Source: Roseibium limicola (GTDB lineage: Bacteria; Pseudomonadota; Alphaproteobacteria; Rhizobiales; Stappiaceae). Taken from it: a stretch of DNA of 60,512 bases. Position 1 is the first letter of the stretch. Each line of letters starts with the position of its first letter. The notes beneath the pieces were generated by a model that was given only the letters and a program-made list of their open reading frames with translations, ran no database searches and was not told the origin of the DNA. A program made the position numbers and the translations under genes. The DNA lies in contig NZ_JAFLNF010000011.1 of assembly GCF_017313085.1 (NCBI RefSeq), positions 1 to 60,512 of the forward strand, in the 5' to 3' direction. This document shows, piece by piece, positions 32,892 to 41,726 of the stretch.

Positions 32892-34187
32892 ATGTCCCTC
32901 GACCTTCTCATCAAGAACGCCACCCTGCCTGACGGTCGCACCGTCATGGACATCGCCTGCTCCGGTGGCCTGATCACCGCCGTTGAAACGGCGATCACCG
33001 CCGAAGCAGCCCGCACCATTGAGGCTGACGGCCAGCTGGTCTCGCCCCCCTTTGTCGACAGCCACTTTCACATGGACGCCACGCTGTCGCTGGGCCTGCC
33101 CCGGATGAATGTCAGCGGCACCCTGCTGGAAGGCATTGCGCTGTGGGGGGAGTTGAAGCCGATCCTCACCGTAGAGGCGGTGGTCGAGCGCGCTCTGAAG
33201 TATTGCGACCTTGCCGTCAGCCAGGGGCTGCTCGCCATCCGCAGCCATGTTGATGTCTGCGATGACAATCTGACCGGCGTGAAAGCCCTTCTGGAAGTCA
33301 AGGAGAAGGTGAAGCCCTACATCGACCTGCAGCTTGTCGCCTTTCCGCAGGACGGGCTTTATCGTTCTGAAACCGCAGAGAAGAACCTGCTGAAGGCCCT
33401 CGACATGGGGGTCGATGTGGTGGGTGGCATTCCGCATTTCGAGCGCACCATGGACGATGGCGCCCGCTCCGTAAAACGCCTCTGCGAAATCGCCGCCGAG
33501 CGCGGCCTGATGGTCGACCTGCATTGCGACGAGAGCGACGATCCGCTGTCCCGCCACATCGAAACGTTGGCGTATGAGACCCAACGCCTCGGGCTGCAGG
33601 GCCGCACGGCGGGATCGCATCTGACGTCCATGCACTCGATGGACAATTACTACGTCTCCAAGCTGCTGCCGCTGATTGCCGAGGCCGATGTGCAGGCCAT
33701 CGCCAATCCGCTGATCAACATCACCTTGCAGGGCCGCCACGACAGCTATCCGAAACGCCGTGGCCAGACCCGCGTTCCGGAGATGCGCGACTACGGCATC
33801 AACGTCTCCTTCGGCCATGATTGCGTGATGGATCCTTGGTACTCTCAAGGCTCCGGCGACATGCTGGAAGTCGCCAGCATGGGCTTCCATGTGGCGCAGA
33901 TGACATCGCGCGCCGACATTCGCTATGCGTTTGATTGTGTCACCAATCACCCGGCCAAGACCCTCGGGCTCGAAGGCTACGGCCTGGAGAAAGGCTGCAA
34001 GGCGGACATGGTTCTGCTGCAGGCGGCAGACACCATCGAGGCAATCCGCATGAAGGCGACGCGTCTTGCCGTGGTGAAGGCTGGCAAGGTGATCTGCGAG
34101 ACCCCGCCGCGCATCGCCACCCTGTCGCTGGCAGGCCGCCCGGAGACGGTTAACCCGGCCGCTTATGCCCCGAACGAAGCCGGCTAG
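32892..34187 (+). CDS. codA: cytosine deaminase-like amidohydrolase
   Basis: 431-residue amidohydrolase of the CodA group, which turns cytosine into uracil and ammonia. Metal ligands His58/His60 (VDSHFHMDATLS), His211 with catalytic Glu214 (LHCDESDD), His243 (GSHLTSMHSM) and Asp310 (FGHDCVMDPWY) are present. ITLQGRHDSYPKRRG is the family segment. E. coli CodA has GHDD where this protein has GHDC, so the substrate-contacting Asp314 position is Cys here. That may shift specificity to a related base. Co-transcription with a BMP-type importer supports a nucleobase substrate. Confidence 0.85.
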   Translation: MSLDLLIKNATLPDGRTVMDIACSGGLITAVETAITAEAARTIEADGQLVSPPFVDSHFHMDATLSLGLPRMNVSGTLLEGIALWGELKPILTVEAVVERALKYCDLAVSQGLLAIRSHVDVCDDNLTGVKALLEVKEKVKPYIDLQLVAFPQDGLYRSETAEKNLLKALDMGVDVVGGIPHFERTMDDGARSVKRLCEIAAERGLMVDLHCDESDDPLSRHIETLAYETQRLGLQGRTAGSHLTSMHSMDNYYVSKLLPLIAEADVQAIANPLINITLQGRHDSYPKRRGQTRVPEMRDYGINVSFGHDCVMDPWYSQGSGDMLEVASMGFHVAQMTSRADIRYAFDCVTNHPAKTLGLEGYGLEKGCKADMVLLQAADTIEAIRMKATRLAVVKAGKVICETPPRIATLSLAGRPETVNPAAYAPNEAG

Positions 34188-34475
34188 ATCTCGACAAAGT
34201 TACCAAGACTTCAAATTCTGGTCGAAGGCATGTCAGGTTACCCACAAGCCCACTTGGACTGCGCGGTGAAGCAGTTTAAGAATGACGAGAAATAGGCTCA
34301 GGTTTTAAAACGTCGCACCTCCCAACCCAAGGCGGCCCACCTGAGCTACCGCAAGGCGTGCGGACAGCGGTTTTCCGCCCCTCTCCGGCCGGAGAAAGCC
34401 GGATCCAGACCCTTGGCGGCGACCGAACCCGTTTGCCGTGGCCCTGAAAGCACGGTCAGAATTTGAAAGCACATT

Positions 34476-35270
34476 ATGCCAGCAGCCGCACCGGGCAGCG
34501 ACGAAACGATTGACCTGACCGACTATACGGATGGCCTTTTCCACGGCGCGGCAGCTCATCTGGTGGACCGATTTGTGATCGAACCGGGCTCTGCCGACGG
34601 ACGCCTGTGCTCTGATCTGCTCGACCCCGCCAGCCTCTTCCACATTCTCGAAGACTATTCCGTCGCCCGCTACCCCAACTCGGATCGCCGGTCTGCGGCC
34701 TCCATGTGGGCCCAATATTACTTCGGCTTCCTGATCCCGCCGCTGATCCTGCTCGGTAGCGATGCCGATTGCGAGCTGCCCGACAATCCGGACAATTTGC
34801 GGCTGGTGCTCGACAAGGACCATCAGCCGCGGCGCTTCATCCTGACCGATCATCTGGGGCGACCCCTGTCTGGAACCGCCTCGCCATTTGAACGGATGGA
34901 GACCTTCATCGAACGGCACCTCGCGCCGCTGGTGTTCTCGCTTTCCGCCCGGTCAGGCGTCTCAGCCAAGGTGTTCTGGATGAGCGCTGCGGTAATCCTC
35001 GACTACACCTGCGATGTCTTTCTGAAGCCCGGTCAGATGAGCTTCAAACCGCTGACCCAGGAACGCCTGCTGCCCAATGGCGAGCGCAATCCGCTGTTCG
35101 GGCCCTACCGTCCGTCGGGATCGGAAGCCACACGCACCCGCCGCATTTGCTGCATGCGCTACAACCTGGAAGACGTCGACCGTTGCCCGGATTGCCCGCT
35201 GAAGCCAAAACCGCCGCGTGAGCGCACAGAACGACCAGCCCTCGTCACCCAGACGGATGAAACACCTTAA
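34476..35270 (+). CDS. fhuF: FhuF-type siderophore-iron reductase
   Basis: 264-residue cytoplasmic [2Fe-2S] protein of the FhuF family, which reduces ferric siderophores after import. The C-terminal cluster motif is complete: C-C-x10-C-x2-C (RICCMRYNLEDVDRCPDC, about residues 225-240). No siderophore transporter or synthesis gene is in the window, and I see no clear Fur box in the 288 bases upstream, so the partner system is unknown. Its stop directly abuts the stop of the convergent permease gene, leaving no room for a separate terminator. Confidence 0.9.
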   Translation: MPAAAPGSDETIDLTDYTDGLFHGAAAHLVDRFVIEPGSADGRLCSDLLDPASLFHILEDYSVARYPNSDRRSAASMWAQYYFGFLIPPLILLGSDADCELPDNPDNLRLVLDKDHQPRRFILTDHLGRPLSGTASPFERMETFIERHLAPLVFSLSARSGVSAKVFWMSAAVILDYTCDVFLKPGQMSFKPLTQERLLPNGERNPLFGPYRPSGSEATRTRRICCMRYNLEDVDRCPDCPLKPKPPRERTERPALVTQTDETP

Positions 35271-36092
35271 CTACTTGATGCCGGCGCGCATGAAGCTCTG
35301 GACGAACTGACGCTGGAACAACAGAAACGCAATCAGCAACGGCCCGGAGGTCATCAGCGTTGCTGCATTGATCACCGACCACTCGACCCCGCTATCGATG
35401 GCGGAAAAGACGCTCAGGCCGACCGTGACCGGACGCGTTTCCTCGGAGTTTGTGACAATCAGCGGCCATAGAAAATTGTTCCAGTGGTGGCTGACGGAGA
35501 CCAGCCCGTAGGCCAGATACGTCGGCTTGGCGAGCGGGATATAAACCCGCCACAGCACGCCCAAGGCCGAACTGCCTTCAATCCGCGCCGCCTCATCCAG
35601 CTCGCGCGGAACCGTCAGAAATGTCTGGCGCAAGAGAAAGATGCCGAAGCCCGAAGCGACATAGGGCAGTGCAATCGCCGGGATCGTATCGACCAAATCC
35701 AGCAGCCGCATGGTCTTGTAGTTCTCGACGATCAGAATGTCCGGCATCACCAGAAGCTGCAGCAGCACCAGTGTGAAGAAGATGCTGCGGCCAGGAAACT
35801 CGAACCGCGCAAAGGCATAGGCCGCCAGCGTGCAGAGAAAGAACTGACAGGCCAGGATCAGCGTCACCAGAAGGATCGTATTGAGGAAGTAGCGCGCAAA
35901 CGGTGCCGCCGCCCAGGCCTTCTGAAAATTCTCCAGGGTCAGCGGCGCGCTCAGCGTGAAATGCGCCTCATAGGCGGCAGGGTGAATGGCCGTCCACACC
36001 GCATAGGCCAGCGGCAGGATCCACAGCAGTGCCAGCGTCCACGCCGCCACCGTGTTGAGGGTCCGATCATAGGATATCCGCTGAGACGTCAT
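35271..36092 (-). CDS. ABC transporter permease, UgpE-type
   Basis: 273-residue CUT1-class inner-membrane permease with six helices. The EAA loop, which contacts the ATPase, is ELDEAARIEGSSALGVLWRVYIPLAKP near residue 180. I chose the ATG at 36092, which overlaps the stop of the upstream permease (ATGA). Sequence style and operon partners resemble the sn-glycerol-3-phosphate (Ugp) family. The substrate could be glycerol phosphate or another small polyol or sugar. Confidence 0.85.
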   Translation of the reverse strand: MTSQRISYDRTLNTVAAWTLALLWILPLAYAVWTAIHPAAYEAHFTLSAPLTLENFQKAWAAAPFARYFLNTILLVTLILACQFFLCTLAAYAFARFEFPGRSIFFTLVLLQLLVMPDILIVENYKTMRLLDLVDTIPAIALPYVASGFGIFLLRQTFLTVPRELDEAARIEGSSALGVLWRVYIPLAKPTYLAYGLVSVSHHWNNFLWPLIVTNSEETRPVTVGLSVFSAIDSGVEWSVINAATLMTSGPLLIAFLLFQRQFVQSFMRAGIK

Positions 36093-36973
36093 TTGTAGTG
36101 CACCTTGCGGTCGAAGAAGAAGAACTGGCCGATGGCAAGCAGACACAGCATCACCAGCAGCGCCACGGTCAGCGTGGCGGCATAGCCGCTTTCCCAGAAG
36201 CGGAAAGCCGTCTCGAAAATATAAAACAGCAACAGCGCCGAGGCGTTGTCCGGGCCGCCGTCGGTCAGGATGAAGATGTGATCGACCAGCCGGAAGCAGT
36301 TGATCACCGCATTGATAGAGACGAAGAGCGTCGTCGGCATCAGCAGCGGAAAGGTAATGCGCCAGAAGATCGTCCAGCGATTGGCACCTTCGATCTGCGC
36401 CGCCTCGATCAGGGTTTTCGGGATCGCCTGAAGCGCTGCCAGGTAGAAGATCATGAAGAAGCCGGCTTCCTTCCAGACCGTGACGACAATGACCGAGTTC
36501 AACGCCGTTTCAGGCGAGCCCAGCCAGTTGGTCGCGGGCAAGCCGAACAGGCCCAAAAGCTGATCGAACAGGCCAAACCCCGGGGTGTAGAAAAACAGCC
36601 AGATGTTGGCGACGGCGATCAGCGGCAGCACCGTCGGCGTGAAGAAAGCCATGCGGGCAAAGCCGCGGCCGGGCAGCTTGTCATTGACCCACAGCGCCAT
36701 GACGATCGCCAGAGCAATCGACAGCGGAATGGTGCCCAGTGCGAACCACAGATTGTTGCCCAGCACTTTCCAGAACACCGGATCGTCGAACATGCGCTGA
36801 TAGTTATCCAACCCGAGGAACTTGGCCGGTCGGCGGCCGCGTGGGGTGGAGTAGAACGAGCTGACCAGACTGGTGATCGCCGGAATATGCGTGAAGGCAA
36901 ACAGAAACACCATCGCCGGCAGCAACAGCAGCCAACCGATTATCCAGTCTCGCTTGAGTTTCAAAGCCTTCAT
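36089..36973 (-). CDS. ABC transporter permease, UgpA-type
   Basis: 294-residue CUT1-class permease with six helices. The family N terminus is WIIGWLLLLPAMVFLFAFTHIPAITSL, and the EAA loop IPKTLIEAAQIEGANRWTIFWRITFPLLMP is near residue 200. It is coupled by overlap to the second permease and lies 94 bases after the binding-protein gene, with a hairpin in between. Confidence 0.85.
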   Translation of the reverse strand: MKALKLKRDWIIGWLLLLPAMVFLFAFTHIPAITSLVSSFYSTPRGRRPAKFLGLDNYQRMFDDPVFWKVLGNNLWFALGTIPLSIALAIVMALWVNDKLPGRGFARMAFFTPTVLPLIAVANIWLFFYTPGFGLFDQLLGLFGLPATNWLGSPETALNSVIVVTVWKEAGFFMIFYLAALQAIPKTLIEAAQIEGANRWTIFWRITFPLLMPTTLFVSINAVINCFRLVDHIFILTDGGPDNASALLLFYIFETAFRFWESGYAATLTVALLVMLCLLAIGQFFFFDRKVHYK

Positions 36974-37020
36974 TCGTCTTCTCGCTTCTTCGCACCCGGC
37001 GGCCCAACAACCATTTCCTG

Positions 37021-37055
37021 AAAAAGAAAAACCGGGCGACAGCTGCCGCCCGGTT
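37021..37055 (-). terminator. attenuating terminator after the Ugp-type binding-protein gene
   Basis: On the minus strand a 9-bp stem (37055-37047 with 37038-37030) is followed by a T-rich run (complement of 37030-37021). It separates the binding-protein gene from the permeases. Confidence 0.85.
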
Positions 37056-37067
37056 CCGCGCTTGATG

Positions 37068-38351
37068 TTAGCGGTACTCGGCCAGGATGGCGTCGGCCTG
37101 CTTCTGTGCTTCGCTCAGAGCTTCTTCAGCGGTCTTCTGACCGGTGATGGCAGCTGCAAGAGCGTCGTTCAGAACGCCGGTAACGCGCTGGTTCTGGTAC
37201 GTCGCAAGCTCGGCCTTGGCATGGTCCAGCTGATCACGTGCAACGAGAACCTGCGGGAAACCTTCGGCGTATTTCTTCATGGTGTCCGTTTCCCAGGTGG
37301 CCGGGCGCGGAGCGACATAGCCGGTGGCCATGGTCCATTTGGCGGACTGGTCCGGAGCTGTGATCCACTGAACGAAATCGACGGCTGCGTCGAGCTGTTC
37401 GTCGGAAGCGCCCTTGAACAGATAGAAGTTGCCGCCGCCGGTCGGCGCGCCGCGCTGTGCTTTTTCTGGCAGCATGGCCACACCGAAGTCGAACGGAGCA
37501 TTGTCGTGAACATTGGTCAGGTTGCCGGTGGAGGTCCACATCATGGCTGTCTGACCTTCGAAGAAGGCTTTCGGCGTAGCGCCCCACTCGATGATGCCGG
37601 GTGCCATCACTTCGTGCTTGGTGCTCAGATCAACGAGGTACTCCAGCGCTTCCACGACCTTCGGGTCATCGAAGTTGGTCTTGTTGCCTTCAGCATTGGC
37701 AAGGATCGCGCCGTTTTCAATGGCCAGCCCCTGGAACAGCCAATACGGGAAACCGGAAGACGGAATGCGTACGCCCCACTGGCTGACATTGCCATTGGCG
37801 TCTTTCTTGGTCAGCTTTTCACTGAAGGAGACCATTTCGTCCCAGGTTGCCGGGGCGACTTCAGGGTCGAGACCAGCTTCCTTGAAGGCTTCCTTGTTCC
37901 AGTAAAGCACAGGCGTGGAGCGCTGGAAGGGGATGCCATAGGTCTTGCCGCCGGTCTGGCTGTTTTCCATGAAGGCCGGGTAGAAACCGGTCAGCCATTC
38001 TTTTTCCTCATCGGTGGTGAGGTAATCGTCGAACGGGGTAATCAGGTCTTCGTCGATCAGGGTGAACATGTCGGCAGAAAGGATCACCGACAGCTGAGGC
38101 GGGTTGCCGCCACGCGAGGCGGTGATCGCCTTGGCGACTGTGTCCTGATAAGAGCCGGCATACACCGCGTCGATCTTCACATCAGGGTTGGCGGACATGT
38201 AGCCGTCGGTCAGTTCCTTGATGGTATCGGCAGCCTTGCCGCCAACTGCCACAGGGAAATAGAACTGCAGGTCTACGGCCTGAGCAGTCGCCCAGGTGCT
38301 GAACGTCAGTGCTGTCGCTGTGACAGCCGTCAGAAGAGTGGATTTAAGCAT
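37068..38351 (-). CDS. extracellular solute-binding protein, UgpB-type
   Basis: 427-residue periplasmic binding protein (SBP_bac_1/8 family). A signal peptide ends at WATAQA (about residue 25). The mature part begins VDLQFYFPVAVGG, with DAVYAGSYQDTVAKAITASRGGNPPQL near 60 as in UgpB-like proteins, and GGGNFYLFKGA near 320. The ATG at 38351, with GAGGGA upstream, gives a proper signal sequence. It is the binding component of the DeoR-regulated transporter; the ligand is not determined by sequence alone. Confidence 0.87.
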   Translation of the reverse strand: MLKSTLLTAVTATALTFSTWATAQAVDLQFYFPVAVGGKAADTIKELTDGYMSANPDVKIDAVYAGSYQDTVAKAITASRGGNPPQLSVILSADMFTLIDEDLITPFDDYLTTDEEKEWLTGFYPAFMENSQTGGKTYGIPFQRSTPVLYWNKEAFKEAGLDPEVAPATWDEMVSFSEKLTKKDANGNVSQWGVRIPSSGFPYWLFQGLAIENGAILANAEGNKTNFDDPKVVEALEYLVDLSTKHEVMAPGIIEWGATPKAFFEGQTAMMWTSTGNLTNVHDNAPFDFGVAMLPEKAQRGAPTGGGNFYLFKGASDEQLDAAVDFVQWITAPDQSAKWTMATGYVAPRPATWETDTMKKYAEGFPQVLVARDQLDHAKAELATYQNQRVTGVLNDALAAAITGQKTAEEALSEAQKQADAILAEYR

Positions 38352-38428
38352 CGCGAAACGTCCCTCGTTAAAGCATCTGCGCGCCTGAGAAGAAGCCCAG
38401 CACACAGCCTGCGCTTTTTCAGCACAGC

Positions 38429-39508
38429 TCATGAGGACTGCACCTGCAGTCCGATTTGGGTGATCAGATCGTCCCGGCGCTTGCCGCTTGTCTGATCAAA
38501 AATGTGAAGAGTGTCCGGGGCAAAGCCGAAGCTCAGCGCATCGCCAGCAGCAACACTGCGCCCGCTTGGCAACCGTGCCAGCACATCGGTGCCACCCACG
38601 TCGCAGGCAACCAGCGTGTCTGCCCCGAGATATTCGATGGTCCGCACCCGGCCGCGCACAGGGCCTTCCGACCGAAGCTCCAGCGCTTCGGGACGCAGCC
38701 CGAACAGCACGTCCGGCGCGTTCTCGCCGAGCAGAGGCAGACTGGTGGATGGAATGATGTTCATCGGCGGAGAACCAATGAAGCGCGCCGCAAAGGCCGT
38801 CGCCGGCTTTTCATAGAGCGCCCGTGGGTTGGCCACCTGTTCGATCTTGCCGCCGTTCAGCAACACCACCTGGTCGGCCATGGTGATCGCTTCCACCTGA
38901 TCATGGGTGACATAGACCATGGTAAAGCCGAGCTGCTGTTGCAGGGCACGGATTTCCACCCGCATCTCGTGACGCAACTTGGCATCCAGATTGGACAGTG
39001 GCTCGTCCATCAGACACACCGGCTTTTCGGCAATGATCGCCCGTCCCAAAGCCACACGCTGCTGCTGGCCACCCGATAGCTGCGACGGCTTGCGATCCAG
39101 AAGCAGAGGCAGACCGAGCAGATCCGCGACCGTTTTCAGCCGGTCCTCGCGTTCGGCTTTCGCCACCCTTCGAACCTTCAGGCCGAAGGTGATGTTTTCC
39201 GCCACACTGAGATGAGGGAACAGCGCATAGGACTGGAACACCATGGAGATGTTGCGTCGGGCCGCATTCAGCCCGGTGATGTCCTTGCCGCCGATGGTGA
39301 TGGCACCACTGGTTACCTCTTCAAGTCCGGCGATCATCCGCAGTGTCGTCGACTTGCCGCACCCGGAGGGCCCGAGCAGCACGGTAAAGGCACCGGCCGG
39401 CAGGGTGACGGAGATATCATCCACTGCGCGGCTGTCGCCATAGGCCTTCACCACGTTCTCAAGCCGGATTTCCTCACCGGCAACCGCAACGCTCTGACGT
39501 GAGGTCAT
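38429..39508 (-). CDS. ABC transporter ATPase, UgpC/MsmK-type
   Basis: 359-residue CUT1-class ATPase. Walker A is GPSGCGKST (about residue 46), the Q-loop [10 protein letters not shown], signature [15 protein letters not shown], Walker [11 protein letters not shown], and the switch His is in [10 protein letters not shown]-terminal TOBE-type domain (residues ~240-350) with [10 protein letters not shown] is typical of sugar importers. It overlaps the DeoR regulator gene by 4 bases, so regulator and transporter are one transcript. Confidence 0.9.
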   Translation of the reverse strand: MTSRQSVAVAGEEIRLENVVKAYGDSRAVDDISVTLPAGAFTVLLGPSGCGKSTTLRMIAGLEEVTSGAITIGGKDITGLNAARRNISMVFQSYALFPHLSVAENITFGLKVRRVAKAEREDRLKTVADLLGLPLLLDRKPSQLSGGQQQRVALGRAIIAEKPVCLMDEPLSNLDAKLRHEMRVEIRALQQQLGFTMVYVTHDQVEAITMADQVVLLNGGKIEQVANPRALYEKPATAFAARFIGSPPMNIIPSTSLPLLGENAPDVLFGLRPEALELRSEGPVRGRVRTIEYLGADTLVACDVGGTDVLARLPSGRSVAAGDALSFGFAPDTLHIFDQTSGKRRDDLITQIGLQVQSS

Positions 39509-40290
39509 GAGGCGCCTTCCTTCTGGTCGGCGACGACCACTGTTGTCTTGTCGGCATGAAGACCCCGCGCCACCCCGTCAGGCAGCGGATGGTCGGTGAT
39601 GATGTGGGATACATCCCGGATATGGCCGGCCCGCACGTAGGCAGGGCGGGAAAACTTTGTGGCATCGAGCACAAGGAAGGACTGGCGACAATTGGCCAAG
39701 ATCGACTCGCGCGCGGCGGCCTCTTCCTCATGAAAGTCCAGCAACGTGCCGTCTTCATCCACGCCAGCGACACCGAAGATGCCGATATCGACCTTGTAGC
39801 GGCCGAAGAACTCTTCCGCCGCAGTTCCGAGCACATCCCTGTCGCCTGGCCGCAACCGGCCACCGGCAATGGTCACCTGAAACGAGCTGTGGTTGGAGGC
39901 GTTGAAGGCGACGTTCAAATTGTTGGTAAAGACCCGCAGATCGCGATGCCCGCCCAGCGCCTGCATGACGATCTCGGGCGTCGTGCCGATGGAAAAGGCC
40001 AGCGACTGACCATTGCCGATCAGGGCAGCGGCCGCATCCGCAATGCGGGTCTTGGCAGTGAGATTGAGGATCTTGCGGGTGTTGTAATGGATGTTGCCGG
40101 GAGGCGATTCCACCCCGCCGTGGGTGCGGCGTAAAATGCCCAGCTCACACAGCCCGTTCACATCGCGGCGAATGGTCTGTGTCGTGACTTCAAAACGCTC
40201 AGCCAGATCCTCGACCGAAGCGAAACCGGACTTCTGAACCAGATCTGCGATCTCCGCCTGTCGACCGGAGATGTCGGTGTGTATTGCCAT
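39505..40290 (-). CDS. DeoR/GlpR-family transcriptional regulator
   Basis: 261-residue regulator. The N-terminal DeoR HTH is at about 5-58 (VEDLAERFEVTTQTIRRDVNGL). The DeoRC sensor domain follows, with SIGTTPEIVMQAL near residue 100 and DIGIFGVAGVDEDGTLLDFHEEEAA near 170, which bind phosphorylated sugars or glycerol phosphate in this family. It is the first gene of the Ugp-type operon. Two CATATG-centred operator-like sites lie upstream, which suggests repression of its own operon. Confidence 0.9.
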   Translation of the reverse strand: MAIHTDISGRQAEIADLVQKSGFASVEDLAERFEVTTQTIRRDVNGLCELGILRRTHGGVESPPGNIHYNTRKILNLTAKTRIADAAAALIGNGQSLAFSIGTTPEIVMQALGGHRDLRVFTNNLNVAFNASNHSSFQVTIAGGRLRPGDRDVLGTAAEEFFGRYKVDIGIFGVAGVDEDGTLLDFHEEEAAARESILANCRQSFLVLDATKFSRPAYVRAGHIRDVSHIITDHPLPDGVARGLHADKTTVVVADQKEGAS

Positions 40291-40383
40291 GACGCCAGAA
40301 CAACCCTTTCAGCTTGCACGCCAGCCCCATAAACCGGACCCTCATCGCGGCCCCGGTGCCAGCGTGCAAGCCAACAGGTATTC

Positions 40384-40397
40384 CGTTCATATGAACG
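40384..40397. promoter_or_regulatory. operator-like palindrome upstream of the DeoR operon
   Basis: CGTTCATATGAACG is a perfect 14-base palindrome 94 bases before the DeoR start. It is the better of two sites whose centres are 22 bases apart. Confidence 0.65.
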
Positions 40398-40407
40398 CAA
40401 GGAGACG

Positions 40408-40417
40408 CTCATATGAA
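40408..40417. promoter_or_regulatory. second, weaker operator-like site
   Basis: CTCATATGAA repeats the core of the palindrome at 40384. The CATATG centres are 22 bases apart, about two helical turns, as expected for cooperative binding. Confidence 0.5.
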
Positions 40418-40589
40418 AAGTGCGTGACAGTCAGACCGGATTGAGAGGGCATGGAGCAAAGCGGTGACCGGGAGCGCCGACTGAAGTCCGGCACCGAGCC
40501 AACAGCCGCGCGCGCGGACGCACCGCAATGCGCGGTCCCGTTAGGTCACATGTATGAGCTTGCTGTCAGGGCGGGGAAAAGTCAGCCGA

Positions 40590-41681
40590 TCAACGATGTC
40601 GAAATGAAATCCCGTCCGTGCCAAACAGGTGAAGCTTTTCAGGCGGAGTGGCAAGCCGCAGGCAGGTGCCTTTGCGGATCGCATGAATGCCCGGCAGTTT
40701 GGCGATGAAGCCCGGATCATCCAGTGCCGTATCGAAATACAGCACGGTGGTTTCACCAAGAGCCTCGACCATGTCGACATTCAGCTCCAGCAGGTAGTCG
40801 TCGCTGTCGGTGATCGTCAGATCCTCCGGGCGAACGCCAAGCTTGACCGGTTTACCTTCATCAGCGGCCTGCGAGGCAATCGGCACGACAATGTCGCCGC
40901 CATCCTCCCGGCTGACGCGGGTTTGCGCGCCACATGCCAGAACCTTGCAGTCCAGCATGTTCATCGCCGGTGAGCCAATGAACTGGGCCACGAAAACATT
41001 GCGCGGGTTTTCATAAAGCTCCAGCGGCGGACCGACCTGCTCGATGTTGCCACCACTGAGCACGACGATACGGCTGGCCAGCGTCATCGCTTCCACCTGA
41101 TCGTGGGTGACATAGATCATCGTGCTGTCGGGCATGCTGTCCTTCAGCTGGGCGATCTCGATACGGGTCGCCACCCGCAACGCTGCATCCAGGTTCGACA
41201 ACGGCTCATCAAACAGGAACACCTTGGGATTGCGCACAATGGCCCGGCCGATGGCTACCCGCTGGCGCTGCCCGCCGGAAAGCGCTTTCGGCAACCGGTC
41301 AAGGTAAGGCTCGAGTTGCAGGATCTTGGCGGCCTTGTCGACAGCAGCCGTGATTTCCGCCTTCGATTTCTTGGCGATCTTCATGCCGAAGGCCATGTTG
41401 TCGCGCACAGTCATATGCGGGTAGAGCGCGTAGGTCTGAAACACCATGGCGATGCCGCGCTGTGCCGGCGGAACATTGTTCATGAGCTCGCCGTCTATCC
41501 TCAGCTCCCCGCCGGTGATCGTCTCAAGCCCGGCAATCATGCGCAGCAAGGTCGACTTGCCACAGCCGGACGGACCGACGAACACCACCAGCTCGCCCTG
41601 CTCCACATCCAGATCGATGTTCCGCAGCACCTCGACCCGGCCATAGGACTTTGCAACGTCTTTCAAGGAAACCGAGGTCAT
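40590..41681 (-). CDS. aglK: alpha-glucoside ABC transporter ATPase AglK
   Basis: 363-residue CUT1-class ATPase. Walker A is GPSGCGKST (about residue 38), Q-loop [10 protein letters not shown], signature [15 protein letters not shown], Walker [12 protein letters not shown] and switch [12 protein letters not shown]. The C-terminal regulatory domain has [12 protein letters not shown]. It closes the agl operon, 45 bases after aglG. In Sinorhizobium the alpha-glucosidase gene aglA stands between aglG and aglK; here that gap has no room for a gene. Confidence 0.9.
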   Translation of the reverse strand: MTSVSLKDVAKSYGRVEVLRNIDLDVEQGELVVFVGPSGCGKSTLLRMIAGLETITGGELRIDGELMNNVPPAQRGIAMVFQTYALYPHMTVRDNMAFGMKIAKKSKAEITAAVDKAAKILQLEPYLDRLPKALSGGQRQRVAIGRAIVRNPKVFLFDEPLSNLDAALRVATRIEIAQLKDSMPDSTMIYVTHDQVEAMTLASRIVVLSGGNIEQVGPPLELYENPRNVFVAQFIGSPAMNMLDCKVLACGAQTRVSREDGGDIVVPIASQAADEGKPVKLGVRPEDLTITDSDDYLLELNVDMVEALGETTVLYFDTALDDPGFIAKLPGIHAIRKGTCLRLATPPEKLHLFGTDGISFRHR

Positions 41682-41726
41682 GCGTCCCGCTCCAAATGTG
41701 TCTTGAGTTTTCTTGTCGCGCTCATG

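Noticed and set aside
32193..33950. 585-residue minus-strand frame opposite the permease and cytosine deaminase genes
   Set aside because: It spans two well-supported genes in the opposite direction and has no recognisable domain.
34188..34475. Possible Fur box upstream of fhuF
   Set aside because: I could not find a stretch convincingly close to the 19-base Fur consensus or to an Irr/RirA box.
36873..38495. 540-residue plus-strand frame opposite the Ugp-type binding-protein gene
   Set aside because: The minus-strand gene has a signal peptide, ribosome binding site and family motifs. The plus frame has none.
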